64,000 nt of DNA from Microbacteriaceae bacterium PS02333 (GCA_029959665.1 JASCOI010000008.1:1-64000), one strand, 5' to 3'; shown: positions 52,540-61,254, counted from the stretch's first letter. The notes: generated by a model not told the origin, from the sequence alone. Made by a program: numbers and translations.

Positions 52540-52597
52540 GCGTAAAAACATCGAACGCCCCCGTCAGGCGCTGACGGGGGCGTTCGATGTTTTACGC
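52540..52597. terminator. Long perfect bidirectional terminator hairpin
   Basis: The entire 58 bp between two convergent stop codons is one hairpin: a 26-bp stem with a single bulged A, loop GGCGC, and AAAAA/TTTT on its flanks. It begins directly after the lipoprotein TGA and ends directly before the secreted-protein stop, so both messages end here. Confidence 0.95.
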
Positions 52598-52927
52598 TTA
52601 CGAGCAGAATGCGAGTCCGCTACCGATCTTGTCGGCCATGTAACCCGAAGAACTGACGTTTGTGGTGTTGAACACGTGCGTCTGGTACGAGAAGCTGCCG
52701 TTCGAGAATCCGTAGTAAACCCGGCTCTTGCCGACCGGGGTCACGAAGAACTGAGCTTCATCTCCTGGAAGAGACGACACCTGGGCCTGGATGCCCACCT
52801 TTTGAGAGCCACAATTGTGTGCTCCGAGCTGCTTGGTGGGCTCTGCACTGGCTGACGATGCCACAGCGATGCTCCCGGCGATCATCGCAGCGGTGACAGT
52901 TGCGATAGCAATCCGATTGATCTTCAT
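52598..52927 (-). CDS. Small secreted protein with two cysteines
   Basis: 109 aa. A Sec signal peptide (MKINRIAIATVTAAMIAGSI with cleavage after ASA) precedes a mature domain of about 80 residues with one Cys near each end (HNCGSQ and the C-terminal AFCS), suggesting a disulphide. AAGGGGA precedes the ATG. Similar in style to the secreted proteins at 59718 and 61476, all in the same accessory region. Could be a bacteriocin-like or surface protein; function unknown. Confidence 0.68.
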   Translation of the reverse strand: MKINRIAIATVTAAMIAGSIAVASSASAEPTKQLGAHNCGSQKVGIQAQVSSLPGDEAQFFVTPVGKSRVYYGFSNGSFSYQTHVFNTTNVSSSGYMADKIGSGLAFCS

Positions 52928-53384
52928 TGAGTTCCCCTTAGTTCGATGGAAGATACGACACTGACGCTATCGAGTTTCAGCCATCTGTACCTGAGGTTGC
53001 ATTCAGGCGGGCGGGCATGGTTGCCTGTGCCGGAGGCGCGCAATGTTGCGCGACCTTGCCGTTCGGGAGGCCACATGTCTGTTCGAAGGAGATCATTCGC
53101 TCGGATGACGATTCGGGCGCGGCGCCGGCTGCGAGGGACCTATGGCCGCCAAGACCACAATGGGACTGGGCCGCAGAGCAAGAGGTGAATTGGCTTGATG
53201 GGTTTGTCGAGGAGTCCGAGAGTCGACCGAGCAACTTTGTCGCAGTCGTACTGGTCAGCAGGGGTGATGCGTGAGCGGACTGCGCTGGGCCGACGGATGC
53301 CATCGGTCGTCATCACCCAGGCCGTTGCCGGCGTTGCGAGCGGCGTCCACGTCGCTGCTCGCGATCCGTCCGCGGCCCGACGCA
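52928..53384. other. Spacer between secreted protein gene and RDD remnant
   Basis: Several overlapping open frames but none with a good ribosome site or motif. It presumably holds the promoter for the minus-strand secreted protein. Confidence 0.4.
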
Positions 53385-53892
53385 ATGGCGGGCGGGCAGA
53401 GCGTCGCGGCGATCCGGGACGGAGTCGTCACGATCGTGCCCGCGATCGTCGTCAGGACTGTCGACGACTGCCTCACCCGGGTCGGGAAAACGTGCGACCG
53501 GGTTCAAGGTCCAGGACCTGACGGGCCGACGGGTCGGGGCTGCCAGCACGGTGCTCCGCAACGTGCTGAGGAACGTGCCCTGGCAGGCTGCGCACATCGG
53601 CATCCGACAGTAGGTGAGTGGCATCTGCCGTCGCTTCGGAGCGGTGGTCGGGATCGGCGCAATGGTCGCCGCGGTGTTTGGCGCCGGCGCTGACGTGATC
53701 GTCCTCATTCGGACGGGTCGAACATTGCACGACCGTCTCGCGGGAAATGTTGTCGTCGATGTGCGTTCGCGCCTAGCGGTCAGCTCATCCGACGAGTTGA
53801 AGGGTCCCGCAACTGGAGCGGTTGCATGGCGTGATGGCGCGGCGCGGCTGGCCACCGTGAGCCCGCGGCGGAGGCTTATTGTCGAACGCTGA
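53385..53892 (+). pseudogene. RDD-family membrane protein, frameshifted and interrupted
   Basis: The RDD outline is split between phases. One phase gives VAAIRDGVVTIVPAIVVRTV; the next gives GSGKRATGFKVQDLTGRRVG, ASTVLRNVLRNVPWQAAHIG, then a TAG after GIRQ. After it come GAMVAAVFGAGADVIVLIRT and GRTLHDRLAGNVVVDVRS, the diagnostic RTLHDRLAGxVVV of RDD proteins. A frameshift near 53483 and a stop at about 53609 break it, so it is a pseudogene unless the sequence has errors. Confidence 0.72.
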
Positions 53893-54005
53893 TTCGCGCG
53901 CGTCGGACTCGTCTGACCCGTTGCCATTGGCCACGTTAGTGCCGCATAAGGCACAGGAACGAGAGTCTCCGACTCCGCGGACGACTCACGTCGCAACCTT
54001 GCGCC

Positions 54006-54851
54006 TCATCCATCGACGAACGGCAGCACACGGTCGAGCGCCTCCGCCGATTGCAGGCCGGCTATGCGCAGCAGTCGTTTCAGCGGCGTCCCGGCCTCGA
54101 GATGCTGCGCGAGCCAGGTCGCCCGCATGCGACGCGCTTGCAGCTGCACGCTGGGGCGGCCGCGGGAGACGAAGTCGGTGATGAGGTTGATGTTCCCGCC
54201 GCGTTGGTCGGCTCGGAACATCCACCCATCGCCATGCAGCACCTCGCGCCGCGCTTGCACGCGGCCGACCCACTCCGCCAGCACCGGGACCACGCGAGCT
54301 GCGCTGCCCCCGACTGTGATCTGCCCGCCTCCTTTGCTGACATCGGCACCACGCGCGGCGATGATTTCCGCTCCGGTGAGTCCCGCTCCAAGCCCAAGCG
54401 CGAGTAGTGCGCCCGCGGACGTTCGCCGCTCCATCGTCTTCTGCTGCCACGCCCACGCTGCGAGGACCGCGAGTTCAGCGGACGTGTACGGCCGGGACGC
54501 TTCCGCCTTCCCGAGGGCTTTGAACTTCCCGACGGCTTCGTCGCCGAGGAGCGCTTCGGAGACGCGGCGGAGGCGGGCACGGATGGTGTTCCGGCTTGCC
54601 CGGTTGTACGAGGCGAGGTGGTGGTTGACGAATCGGCCGATGTGGAGCGGGTCGAACACGACGTCGTCCTCCAGCGGCGCGAACGAGGAGTACGCGAAGT
54701 GCACCAGCTGCGTCACCGCCGGGTAGAGCTCCTTCGCCGAATAGGCAACGAGCGGTTCGGCGCGGGTGACGACGTCATGAACGTAGGGCGCGATGTTCGC
54801 CCAGTCGTCGGCGGGGAGCTGGGGTCGATATGGACGGGATGTGCTGGTCAT
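54006..54851 (-). CDS. Tyrosine-recombinase-like protein lacking catalytic residues
   Basis: 281 aa, ATG with GGGAGG 5 nt upstream. The fold follows tyrosine recombinases: an N-terminal helical region LPADDWANIAPYVHDVVTRA, the core start PYTSAELAVLAAWAWQQKTM, then LGLGAGLTGAEIIAARGADV (where the first catalytic Arg would be, here Thr), and the end RRMRATWLAQHLEAGTPLKR then AEALDRVLPFVDG. The second Arg survives but His is Ala and the nucleophile Tyr is Asp. It is probably a DNA-binding, non-cutting relative. Homologous to the N-terminal half of the 43667 protein. Divergent from a small HTH gene. Confidence 0.75.
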   Translation of the reverse strand: MTSTSRPYRPQLPADDWANIAPYVHDVVTRAEPLVAYSAKELYPAVTQLVHFAYSSFAPLEDDVVFDPLHIGRFVNHHLASYNRASRNTIRARLRRVSEALLGDEAVGKFKALGKAEASRPYTSAELAVLAAWAWQQKTMERRTSAGALLALGLGAGLTGAEIIAARGADVSKGGGQITVGGSAARVVPVLAEWVGRVQARREVLHGDGWMFRADQRGGNINLITDFVSRGRPSVQLQARRMRATWLAQHLEAGTPLKRLLRIAGLQSAEALDRVLPFVDG

Positions 54852-54931
54852 CGCGCCCTCCCGGTCGGTTCCGGATAGTCCCCACGCCGGTGGTGGCGTG
54901 CGCGGGCGCTGAAGCCGAATACGCTTGCCTC

Positions 54932-55213
54932 ATGGGACGTCCGACGAGGCAGCTGCCAGTGGAGTTGGCCGGCGCCCCATGGCCGGATGTGCCTGCGGCT
55001 GACCCGCTCGCTGAGGTTGCTCGGCAGTTCGTCCTGAACCTCCGCGACGCGATGAACGGTCGAAGTATTCGCGCTGTCGCCGCGGAAGTCGGTATGGGCA
55101 ACGTCACTCTGTTGACGGTGCTGGCGGGAAAAGCGTGGCCGGATTTGGCGACAATCGCGCGCCTCGAAGCCGGACTTGACGCGGAATTGTGGCCGAAGCG
55201 GACGTCGCACTAG
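54932..55213 (+). CDS. Small XRE-like helix-turn-helix protein
   Basis: 93 aa from the ATG reading MGRPTRQLPVELAGAPWPDV. The C-terminal half is a helix-turn-helix: RQFVLNLRDAMNGRSIRAVA, AEVGMGNVTLLTVLAGKAWP then DLATIARLEAGLDAELWP. It starts 80 bp from the divergent recombinase-like gene, so it probably regulates or works with it. Its TAG stop shares three bases with the stop of the convergent 55210 gene. Confidence 0.72.
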   Translation: MGRPTRQLPVELAGAPWPDVPAADPLAEVARQFVLNLRDAMNGRSIRAVAAEVGMGNVTLLTVLAGKAWPDLATIARLEAGLDAELWPKRTSH

Positions 55214-55674
55214 AGTCCCCACACTGTCGTCAGGAATGCGCCGTTCACCTCTCGGTCCAGAGCAGGACTGCCGCCGAAGAGGGGTGACAGGCTCCAACGG
55301 CCGCCGGTGATGGCCGCCATCAGCTGCATCGACGTCCACGTCGAGACATCGGCTGGATCAGTTGGTGGTATCCCTTGCGCCAGGAAGAGCGGATCCTGTC
55401 GATCGCGCTCCTGTCGTCGCTGAACGAGTTGACCCACGAACCGGGCGACAGTGTCCCGCTCAGCGAGCTCGCCGTTCACCGAAACCACGGTCTCGCGGGT
55501 CAGGAGGTCGAGGATGATGGTGCAACGTGCAAGCTCTGAGGCCGCTGAGATCGTCAGTCGATCGTCAGCTTCTCGAAGGTCGAGTGTCCACCCTCGTGGA
55601 ACGCGAAGCAGGGGAACCCAGGACGGTGCCGCGGCGGGGTTCCCCGTGTCCCTGCCATCGAGAGAAGCGCTCAT
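55210..55674 (-). CDS. Hypothetical soluble protein
   Basis: 154 aa. Central acidic domain LDLREADDRLTISAASELAR and VVSVNGELAERDTVARFVGQ, then a C-terminal region with WTSMQLMAAITGGRWSLSPL. No signal peptide or membrane helix, and no family recognised. Convergent with the HTH gene, with the two stops overlapping. Confidence 0.55.
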   Translation of the reverse strand: MSASLDGRDTGNPAAAPSWVPLLRVPRGWTLDLREADDRLTISAASELARCTIILDLLTRETVVSVNGELAERDTVARFVGQLVQRRQERDRQDPLFLAQGIPPTDPADVSTWTSMQLMAAITGGRWSLSPLFGGSPALDREVNGAFLTTVWGL

Positions 55675-56286
55675 AGTTACGAGCGTATCTGAGACTCGGA
55701 CGCTCGGGCGGAATCCGTATCGGACAGGTTCTTCGGCTCGTCACCAGCACTCTTCGTCGCCATGCGCTCGGCGGGTGCCGGTCGGCGCGCCGGGGCTGCT
55801 CGTTGCGGTCGTGGTGGATCTCGTCGCGCCGGAGCTGTTGGTTCTCGCTGCGGTGGCTGTCATGCGCGGAGCTTCGCCCGCCCGTTGCCGCGCCGCGTCT
55901 TCAGTCATGGAAGGTCTTGCGATGCTCGCGTATGCAGCTGGACTTCTTGGTGCTGGGTCTGACTCAATGTTGGCAGGCCCAGGGACAACACCGATACTCG
56001 CGGCTTGACTCGTCCTGCGAATGCAACGGCCACGGATTTGGATGGTCCTCGTCGGACCGCCCTCGTGGAGCCTGCGGCTTCGACCACCGCGTCGATGTTC
56101 TGGGCAGACGGATCGATGACGGCAAGGAGCGTGCCGCGTGGCGCTCGCAGGCAACCCGCTCGTTGATACCGTTGCATCGGATTGCTCGCCGGGCGGGACG
56201 TCCGGCACAGCAAAAGCTCCCCGCGAGGCGTGAGGTCACCGAAACGCTCCGCTGAGTTGCGCTCACTTGGCCGTCGGAGACCAGGG
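55675..56286. other. Region without a clear gene
   Basis: About 610 bp. Both strands carry long open phases, a consequence of high GC, but none has a convincing start and motif. A minus-strand phase includes ERFGDLTPRGELLLCRTSRP and RGTLLAVIDPSAQNIDAVVE (about 56090-56255), which might be a protein remnant. No repeats or hairpins stood out. Confidence 0.35.
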
Positions 56287-57333
56287 TCATCGATCCTTGG
56301 CGAGATTTGTTGGCTGGCGTGCGACGACGAAGAGGGAAGCTGCGGCACCGAGGAAGGTCCAGGCGCATCCGCCAGCGAGGATCTCGAGGGCGACGGCGCC
56401 GGGGGAGTGGATCGCCATCATTCCGATCGCTGTGAACGCGACTCCGGCGAGTGAGTAGAGACCCCCAGGAATCGCGCAGAGAAGCGTGAAGATGGCGCTG
56501 AGTGACCGTCGGGAGGTGCCGCTGAGTCGGTAGGCTGCCCAAGTCGAACCCTGGGTTGCGATCAATGCTGCGGAGATGAGTCCGCCTATGGCGCCGAGCA
56601 CCAGTGGCAGGAACTGGTCGAGCCGCGCGGTGAAGACCCTCACTGGGTCGAACGTCGGAACGCTGGCTGGCTGAGCGATTATCGGGCCGCCGACGACGTC
56701 GAGCTCCGCGACCACGACTGTCGCCGCGCGAGCCGCGTTTCCTAAGGGATTCACGACGATGAAACAAGTCGACGCGGACCGGGTGCGAACGCCCAGGGGG
56801 ACGGCGATTGCGGAGTTCGTTCCGATTGCGTCCGGCTGCGGGGTGCCTCGAACGCTCTCCATGCCGTCTCCGGTTCCGGGGACCGTGAGGCGACCGGGTG
56901 CTCTCGACTTCGTGAGCGCGGATCCGACGACTGCGTCCGCGGACTGCAGCTGCGGGAGCAGGGAAGCACTCGCACCGATAACGGGCACCGTCTTACCAAG
57001 CTGCGGGACGTACGCATCGCGCAAGGGCAGAGCGAGTCCTGCTGCGTCAATGTCGGGGGAAGCCGCGAGAGCCTCGCAGGAACGCCTGCTGATCTGTACT
57101 TTGTCGCGTTGGTTCGCTGCCCGGACGGTGAGGATATTGGCGCCGGCGCGGTCGGCGACGACGAGTTGGTGATCGAGGTCGGCTGAGTCGTGCAGTGCGA
57201 AGGTGCCGCCGGTGATGCCGGTCAGCACTGCGAAGAGGGGCAAGACGTAGAAGATCGAGCGGGCGTCGATCAACGTCTTCCATGCTTCGCGGGTGAGCGC
57301 GCTGAAGGTCCAGGAATCGCGGCGCAAGCTCAT
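56287..57333 (-). CDS. ABC transporter permease (MacB/FtsX-like)
   Basis: 348 aa. N-terminal helix SIFYVLPLFAVLTGITGGTF, a large extracellular domain of about 180 residues, then three closely spaced C-terminal helices (FLPLVLGAIGGLISAALIAT, FTLLCAIPGGLYSLAGVAFT, GGCAWTFLGAAASLFVVARQ), the MacB/FtsX topology. Start overlaps the ATPase stop by 4 bp. Final gene of a four-gene export operon with a lipoprotein and a peptidoglycan-binding adaptor. Confidence 0.85.
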   Translation of the reverse strand: MSLRRDSWTFSALTREAWKTLIDARSIFYVLPLFAVLTGITGGTFALHDSADLDHQLVVADRAGANILTVRAANQRDKVQISRRSCEALAASPDIDAAGLALPLRDAYVPQLGKTVPVIGASASLLPQLQSADAVVGSALTKSRAPGRLTVPGTGDGMESVRGTPQPDAIGTNSAIAVPLGVRTRSASTCFIVVNPLGNAARAATVVVAELDVVGGPIIAQPASVPTFDPVRVFTARLDQFLPLVLGAIGGLISAALIATQGSTWAAYRLSGTSRRSLSAIFTLLCAIPGGLYSLAGVAFTAIGMMAIHSPGAVALEILAGGCAWTFLGAAASLFVVARQPTNLAKDR

Positions 57334-57947
57334 GGGTGTCTCAGGTCGAGTACGCGGCTGGCGCTGTCGATCAGAATCGGGTCGTGGGTGGCAACGATGA
57401 CGATTCCTGCAGGACGGAGTTCCGCGAGGAGGTCGGCGAGCGCGTGGGTGTTCTTCGCGTCGAGGCTCGCGGAGGGCTCATCGGCGAGGATAATCGGGCG
57501 GCTCGTCGAGAGTGCCCGTGCGAATGCCAACCGTTGCAGTTCACCGCCGGATAAGGTCCGTGCTCGCTGATGGGCGACGGACGACAGGCCGACACGATGC
57601 AGCGCGTCGTTCGCGAGGTCCGCTGCGAGGTCAGGCGAGGCGCCCTCGGCGAGCGGGCCGATCATGACGTTGTCCATCGCTGACCGCGGCCCCAATGCGT
57701 TCGAACCCTGAGGGACCCACACCACATCGGATGGGTCCGGGGGTTCCGTACCGTTGACACCGGAGACCTCGATCATGCCGGTCGACAAGGCCATCTCCCC
57801 GGCAATGCACGCGAGAAGGCTTGACTTGCCGGACCCCGAAGGGCCTACCACTGCAGATATCATGCCGGAATCGAATCGTGCCTGGACGCCCTGGAAGACG
57901 CTCCGCTCACCGAAACGCAGTGACCCGTCGGCGACCGTCACGTGCAT
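57330..57947 (-). CDS. ABC ATPase (MacB/LolD-like)
   Basis: 205 aa. Walker A SAVVGPSGSGKSSLLACIAG, Q-loop VVWVPQGSNALGP, signature TLSGGELQRLAFARAL, Walker B PIILADEPSASLDAKN and H-loop VIVATHDPILI. Slightly short but complete. It overlaps the adaptor's 3' end by 10 bp and the permease by 4 bp. It powers the mechanotransmission-type permease. Confidence 0.93.
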   Translation of the reverse strand: MHVTVADGSLRFGERSVFQGVQARFDSGMISAVVGPSGSGKSSLLACIAGEMALSTGMIEVSGVNGTEPPDPSDVVWVPQGSNALGPRSAMDNVMIGPLAEGASPDLAADLANDALHRVGLSSVAHQRARTLSGGELQRLAFARALSTSRPIILADEPSASLDAKNTHALADLLAELRPAGIVIVATHDPILIDSASRVLDLRHP

Positions 57948-59074
57948 TTCGATCGCTCCGCGGACGTGAGTGCATCGGGGTGCCTCGCGACATCCTTGCC
58001 GGCGAGGGCGGCTGAGACTGCTGTGCTACCGAGTTCACCGTCGACAGTCCCGGGATCGTCGACCTTGGTCGCGCGAACCGTTCTCCCCTTCTGCTCGAAC
58101 ACGCAGAACGCGCCGTTAGGAGTGGCGTACAACGCGGTCGACGGCACAACGCCGACGCGGCGGGGCTCTGCGAGGGATGCGATCACGCCGTTGAAGACAG
58201 TGCCGTCGTCCTGAGTTTGCGACGAGATCTCGTTGGCATCGGCGGCCGCCCGCAGCTCGGCGGTGAGAGCAGTTACTTCATCACCTGTCATGTCGAGGCT
58301 CTTCACGGTGCTGTGGTGGGTCCCGGCGTTGAACTCGAGCGGACCGGCGCTGAACGTCGGGGTCACCGCCTGGTCGTCGGCGGTCGTCACCGCCACGGCG
58401 TCTCCTTCTGCCGATGTGGTGACCAGCGTGGCTCCGTCAGCGACCGATGAACCCACGACGGCGCGGATCTCGCTCACCGTGGTGCTTGCGGACGGGACCC
58501 ACGCGACGAGCGCTAACGTGAAAGTACCGTCGATAGTAGCGCCGGCGGCCTTCTGGAGGAGCTTCACAGCAGCTGCCTGCGGCGCTCCGTACGTCGAAGA
58601 TGCCGCTGCGGAGGCGGACAAGTAACCGAGCTGGTGGAGCATCGCGGACATCTGGACCACATCTGCGCCGGTGTCGCCCAGCGTTAGGGGGCGGTAGAGC
58701 GGAGCATCGGCGACGTAGCTGATCACGGTGACTCCGCTCACCGTCATCATCGGTGTACCCGTTGCAACCGTTTGACCGACGCTGACCTTCACCGCGGTCA
58801 CCACCCCGTCGACGGAGCCGTGAACTTCCTCCGGGGCCCGCGGCGTCACTTTCACGTTGACGCTGGTGCGTTCGGCGTCCTCGCGTGAGCCAACGCGAAC
58901 GAAAGCGGGGCCGGGTTTCTCGACGTCTCGAGACTGGACGATCGGCGCGACGTAGATAGCTGCGGCTGCGATCATCGCCGCTGTCAACCAGATACCGACG
59001 AGCGGGGCGACGTACGCAACGGTCCACGAACGTCGGCGCGGTTTGGAACGGTCGGGCTTATTGCTCCGAGTCAC
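57938..59074 (-). CDS. Membrane-fusion/peptidoglycan-binding adaptor protein (HlyD/MacA-like)
   Basis: 378 aa from GTG overlapping the lipoprotein TGA (GTGA). One N-terminal helix (YVAPLVGIWLTAAMIAAAAI), a lipoyl/barrel-hybrid segment VHGSVDGVVTAVKVSVGQTV and GTPMMTVSGVTVISYVADAP, then a peptidoglycan-binding-1 domain LTLGDTGADVVQMSAMLHQL and GAPQAAAVKLLQKAAGATID. Gram-positive relatives couple MacB-like ABC transporters to the wall. Second gene of the operon. Confidence 0.85.
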   Translation of the reverse strand: MTRSNKPDRSKPRRRSWTVAYVAPLVGIWLTAAMIAAAAIYVAPIVQSRDVEKPGPAFVRVGSREDAERTSVNVKVTPRAPEEVHGSVDGVVTAVKVSVGQTVATGTPMMTVSGVTVISYVADAPLYRPLTLGDTGADVVQMSAMLHQLGYLSASAAASSTYGAPQAAAVKLLQKAAGATIDGTFTLALVAWVPSASTTVSEIRAVVGSSVADGATLVTTSAEGDAVAVTTADDQAVTPTFSAGPLEFNAGTHHSTVKSLDMTGDEVTALTAELRAAADANEISSQTQDDGTVFNGVIASLAEPRRVGVVPSTALYATPNGAFCVFEQKGRTVRATKVDDPGTVDGELGSTAVSAALAGKDVARHPDALTSAERSKCT

Positions 59075-59598
59075 GGCATGTACCGGTCGCGGCAAGCATC
59101 GCGATCGATACCGTTGGATTCGAGCTGCTCGATCATCTTTCGCTCGGACTTCGCCGGCGTGACGTGGTGTGCTTCGAGGCACTCGCGGAACGCGTTCGCC
59201 TGAGGGGAAGTGTCCTCCCGAGATACCTGCCAGATCGTGTCGATCTGCGCGAACTCGGCGTCATAGCACTTCGCGTCCACCCCGGACTGCACGGCGCCGT
59301 CGGGCACCTGCCCCATGATGACCTGGTTCGTCTCATCGGTCTTGGTCACCGTGTACCCGGCTGCGGCTTCGCACGCCACGTAACGATCCCATCCGGCGAG
59401 GTACTCGTCGTAGGTGACCTTCTTGTCGGACAGAGCAGCCTTCTGATCAGCCGACATCTTCGCCGCGGGAGCTGGCGACGAAGCCATCACCGGAGTGCGA
59501 TCGCCACCGGGGGTGCTGGTGCTGCACCCGGCGAGCATGGCGGTGAGCGTAATCCCGATCGCGGCTACTGCGAGGAGACCGCTTCGTCTGCTTCCCAT
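59071..59598 (-). CDS. Lipoprotein of the adaptor/ABC operon
   Basis: 175 aa. Signal MGSRRSGLLAVAAIGITLTA ends in lipobox LAGC. The mature protein has an acidic helical part with Cys (DRYVACEAAAGYTVTKTDET, AKCYDAEFAQIDTIWQVSRE, FRECLEAHHVTP and RDACRDRYMP). Similar layout to the lipoprotein at 52012. First gene of the export operon; likely an outer subunit that receives or protects against the exported compound. Confidence 0.8.
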   Translation of the reverse strand: MGSRRSGLLAVAAIGITLTAMLAGCSTSTPGGDRTPVMASSPAPAAKMSADQKAALSDKKVTYDEYLAGWDRYVACEAAAGYTVTKTDETNQVIMGQVPDGAVQSGVDAKCYDAEFAQIDTIWQVSREDTSPQANAFRECLEAHHVTPAKSERKMIEQLESNGIDRDACRDRYMP

Positions 59599-59717
59599 GC
59601 AGGCAAGCTAGCACGACTGAGGGTCGGTCATTTTGTCCCCTGTTATGCCGACTGGCGAACCCCCTGGAAGGTTAGATTGACTCAGGTTGCCATTCAGCGC
59701 AATCAAAGGGGATGTAT

Positions 59718-60077
59718 ATGAAATCGAAGGCTATCAAGATTGCTGTCGGCGTTGCACTCGCGGGAGGAATGGCGCTGATGACTGCCGCTCCGGCAAGCGC
59801 GCTCACGACGTTCTATACCTGCTACCAGACGCCGACGGGTTACGACGGGTACAAGGCGATCACGAGCAAGGCATTGGGCGAGACCCTGAATGTGAAGGGG
59901 GGATGTGGCGCGGTGTCCGTTCGTGTGCACTACACCGTGCCCACGACGGGTTACACGACGTGGTCGACGTGGAAGACCGATTCGACGGACGCTCTCATCA
60001 AGCCGGGCTACAACACCGACGACCAGTCGCAGCACAAAGCAGCAGACTTCCCGACGGTGCACACGTTCAAGGACTAG
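59718..60077 (+). CDS. Small secreted protein
   Basis: 119 aa from the second of two close ATGs, because AAAGGGG is 6 nt upstream of it. A Sec signal (MKSKAIKIAVGVALAGGMAL, cleavage after ASA) precedes a mature domain starting LTTFYTCYQTPTGYDGYKAI, with a second Cys in VKGGCGAVSVRV and a Thr/Tyr-rich VHYTVPTTGYTTWSTWKT. The 5' region shares AATCAAAGGGG with the gene at 61476. It is divergent from the lipoprotein/adaptor/ABC operon and could be its cargo or target. No recognised family. Confidence 0.72.
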   Translation: MKSKAIKIAVGVALAGGMALMTAAPASALTTFYTCYQTPTGYDGYKAITSKALGETLNVKGGCGAVSVRVHYTVPTTGYTTWSTWKTDSTDALIKPGYNTDDQSQHKAADFPTVHTFKD

Positions 60078-60337
60078 AGCGCCCCGCTGCGCACAGGTAC
60101 TGGCACCGGTGCGCAGCGGTGTCCTGCCGTGTCTGTGCCCGCTCGCGAGCCAGTCCAGGGTCCGCGACCGCCGTACTTGCGAATTGCACGTGGGGTGGCC
60201 GCACTGGCTGCCCGAGGCACCCGCGGCCTGGAAGCGTCGCGCACCGGGCACGGCGCGATCTCGAAGCCCGAGCGACGGGACGGCCCGTCGACGATTCCTC
60301 GCATAGACTGCGGGCTCCAGTTTGAGGCGGGAATTTG

Positions 60338-60818
60338 ATGACCAGGGGGACGCTGTTCGGGGTCTGCGTGGTCGCCGCGGGATTAACCGTCGTTGGCATC
60401 GTTACGGGCGTGCTGCCGAGTCTGCACCCGCTCACCGTGCCGGCGCCAGTGAGACGACGCGTGGGCGAACAAGCTCGAGTGCGTGAACGGTAAGAACTGC
60501 AAGTACACCGACAGCCGTCCGTTCCACGTCGTCATGGACTACCGCAAGGTCGATACGTACTACGGCGTCGACCTGCACCAGGCGACCCTGGGCATCGCCA
60601 CCGCGTACTGCGACAACGAGGGCAAGGCGCACGACTGCCCAACTTGGGTGGACTCGGCGTTCCAGAATCCCGTCGATGGTGACTCGGGCAAGCGCGCGGC
60701 CGTGCAGTCCAAAACTGACGCCAACGCGACGGCGGAGTCCGTGACGCTCAGCTACCAGCCGCTCGGGCCGGTCACGAACCCGTCGACCGGCGAGTCCGGA
60801 CTCGACGCCGACGACTGA
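60338..60818 (+). pseudogene. Secreted or anchored Cys-containing protein, frameshifted
   Basis: The first phase gives an ATG and a membrane/signal segment (MTRGTLFGVCVVAAGLTVVG, then IVTGVLPSLHPLTVPAP) but stops at 60491. The second phase, open from 60453 to 60818, continues with a plausible mature domain: DDAWANKLECVNGKNCKYTD, FHVVMDYRKVDTYYGVDLHQ, AYCDNEGKAHDCPTWVD. A one-base shift near 60441-60452 would join them. Either a recent frameshift mutation or a sequencing error. Four Cys residues suggest an extracellular protein. Confidence 0.65.
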
Positions 60819-60837
60819 GCGTGCTTGCATCGTGACC

Positions 60838-61206
60838 ATGAACTACGTGACCGCACACGACCGTCGTGCGTACACGGATGCGTTCATCGCGCAGCTCCGC
60901 CATCTATTCCAGACGGACACCGACTGGAATAAGGACATGCAGTGGGTTGGCGCTCGCGCCCTGACTGATGACGTTGCCGTCGTGCTCTACCGAGACCGAC
61001 CGGGAGGTCCGGTTCTCGGCCGCCGCTACGACCTCCCGCAGGAACGGGCGCTGTTCACTGACAACAGCCCCGCAGCGATCGCCGCCGAGGCATGGACAGG
61101 CGACTTTGTTGACCCGTCCGGACCTGGCGAGCTCCGTTCGGTGGACTGGGCTGATGGCTTGTGCGATGTGCCCGCAGATGTACGTTGGATCGGCGTCGGT
61201 AGTTAG
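60838..61206 (+). CDS. Hypothetical small soluble protein
   Basis: 122 aa from the ATG reading MNYVTAHDRRAYTDAFIAQL (a GTG two codons earlier is possible). Later parts read VAVVLYRDRPGGPVLGRRYD and DWADGLCDVPADVRWIGVGS. No signal peptide, so it might be an immunity or regulatory protein for the neighbouring secreted proteins; that is only positional. Followed by a terminator hairpin. Confidence 0.6.
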   Translation: MNYVTAHDRRAYTDAFIAQLRHLFQTDTDWNKDMQWVGARALTDDVAVVLYRDRPGGPVLGRRYDLPQERALFTDNSPAAIAAEAWTGDFVDPSGPGELRSVDWADGLCDVPADVRWIGVGS

Positions 61207-61220
61207 CCTCAGCGCAGCAA

Positions 61221-61254
61221 AAGGGCGTGAGTGGAAATATCCAGTCACGCCCTT
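61221..61254 (+). terminator. Terminator hairpin after the 60838 gene
   Basis: AAGGGCGTGA (61221-61230) pairs perfectly with TCACGCCCTT (61245-61254); the loop sides GTGG/CCAG can pair partly. It lies 14 bp after the stop codon. Confidence 0.75.

Noticed and set aside
59718-60077. Lactococcin-972-family bacteriocin
   Set aside because: Size and signal peptide fit, but the mature sequence does not show the family's characteristic Trp/Gly/His pattern.
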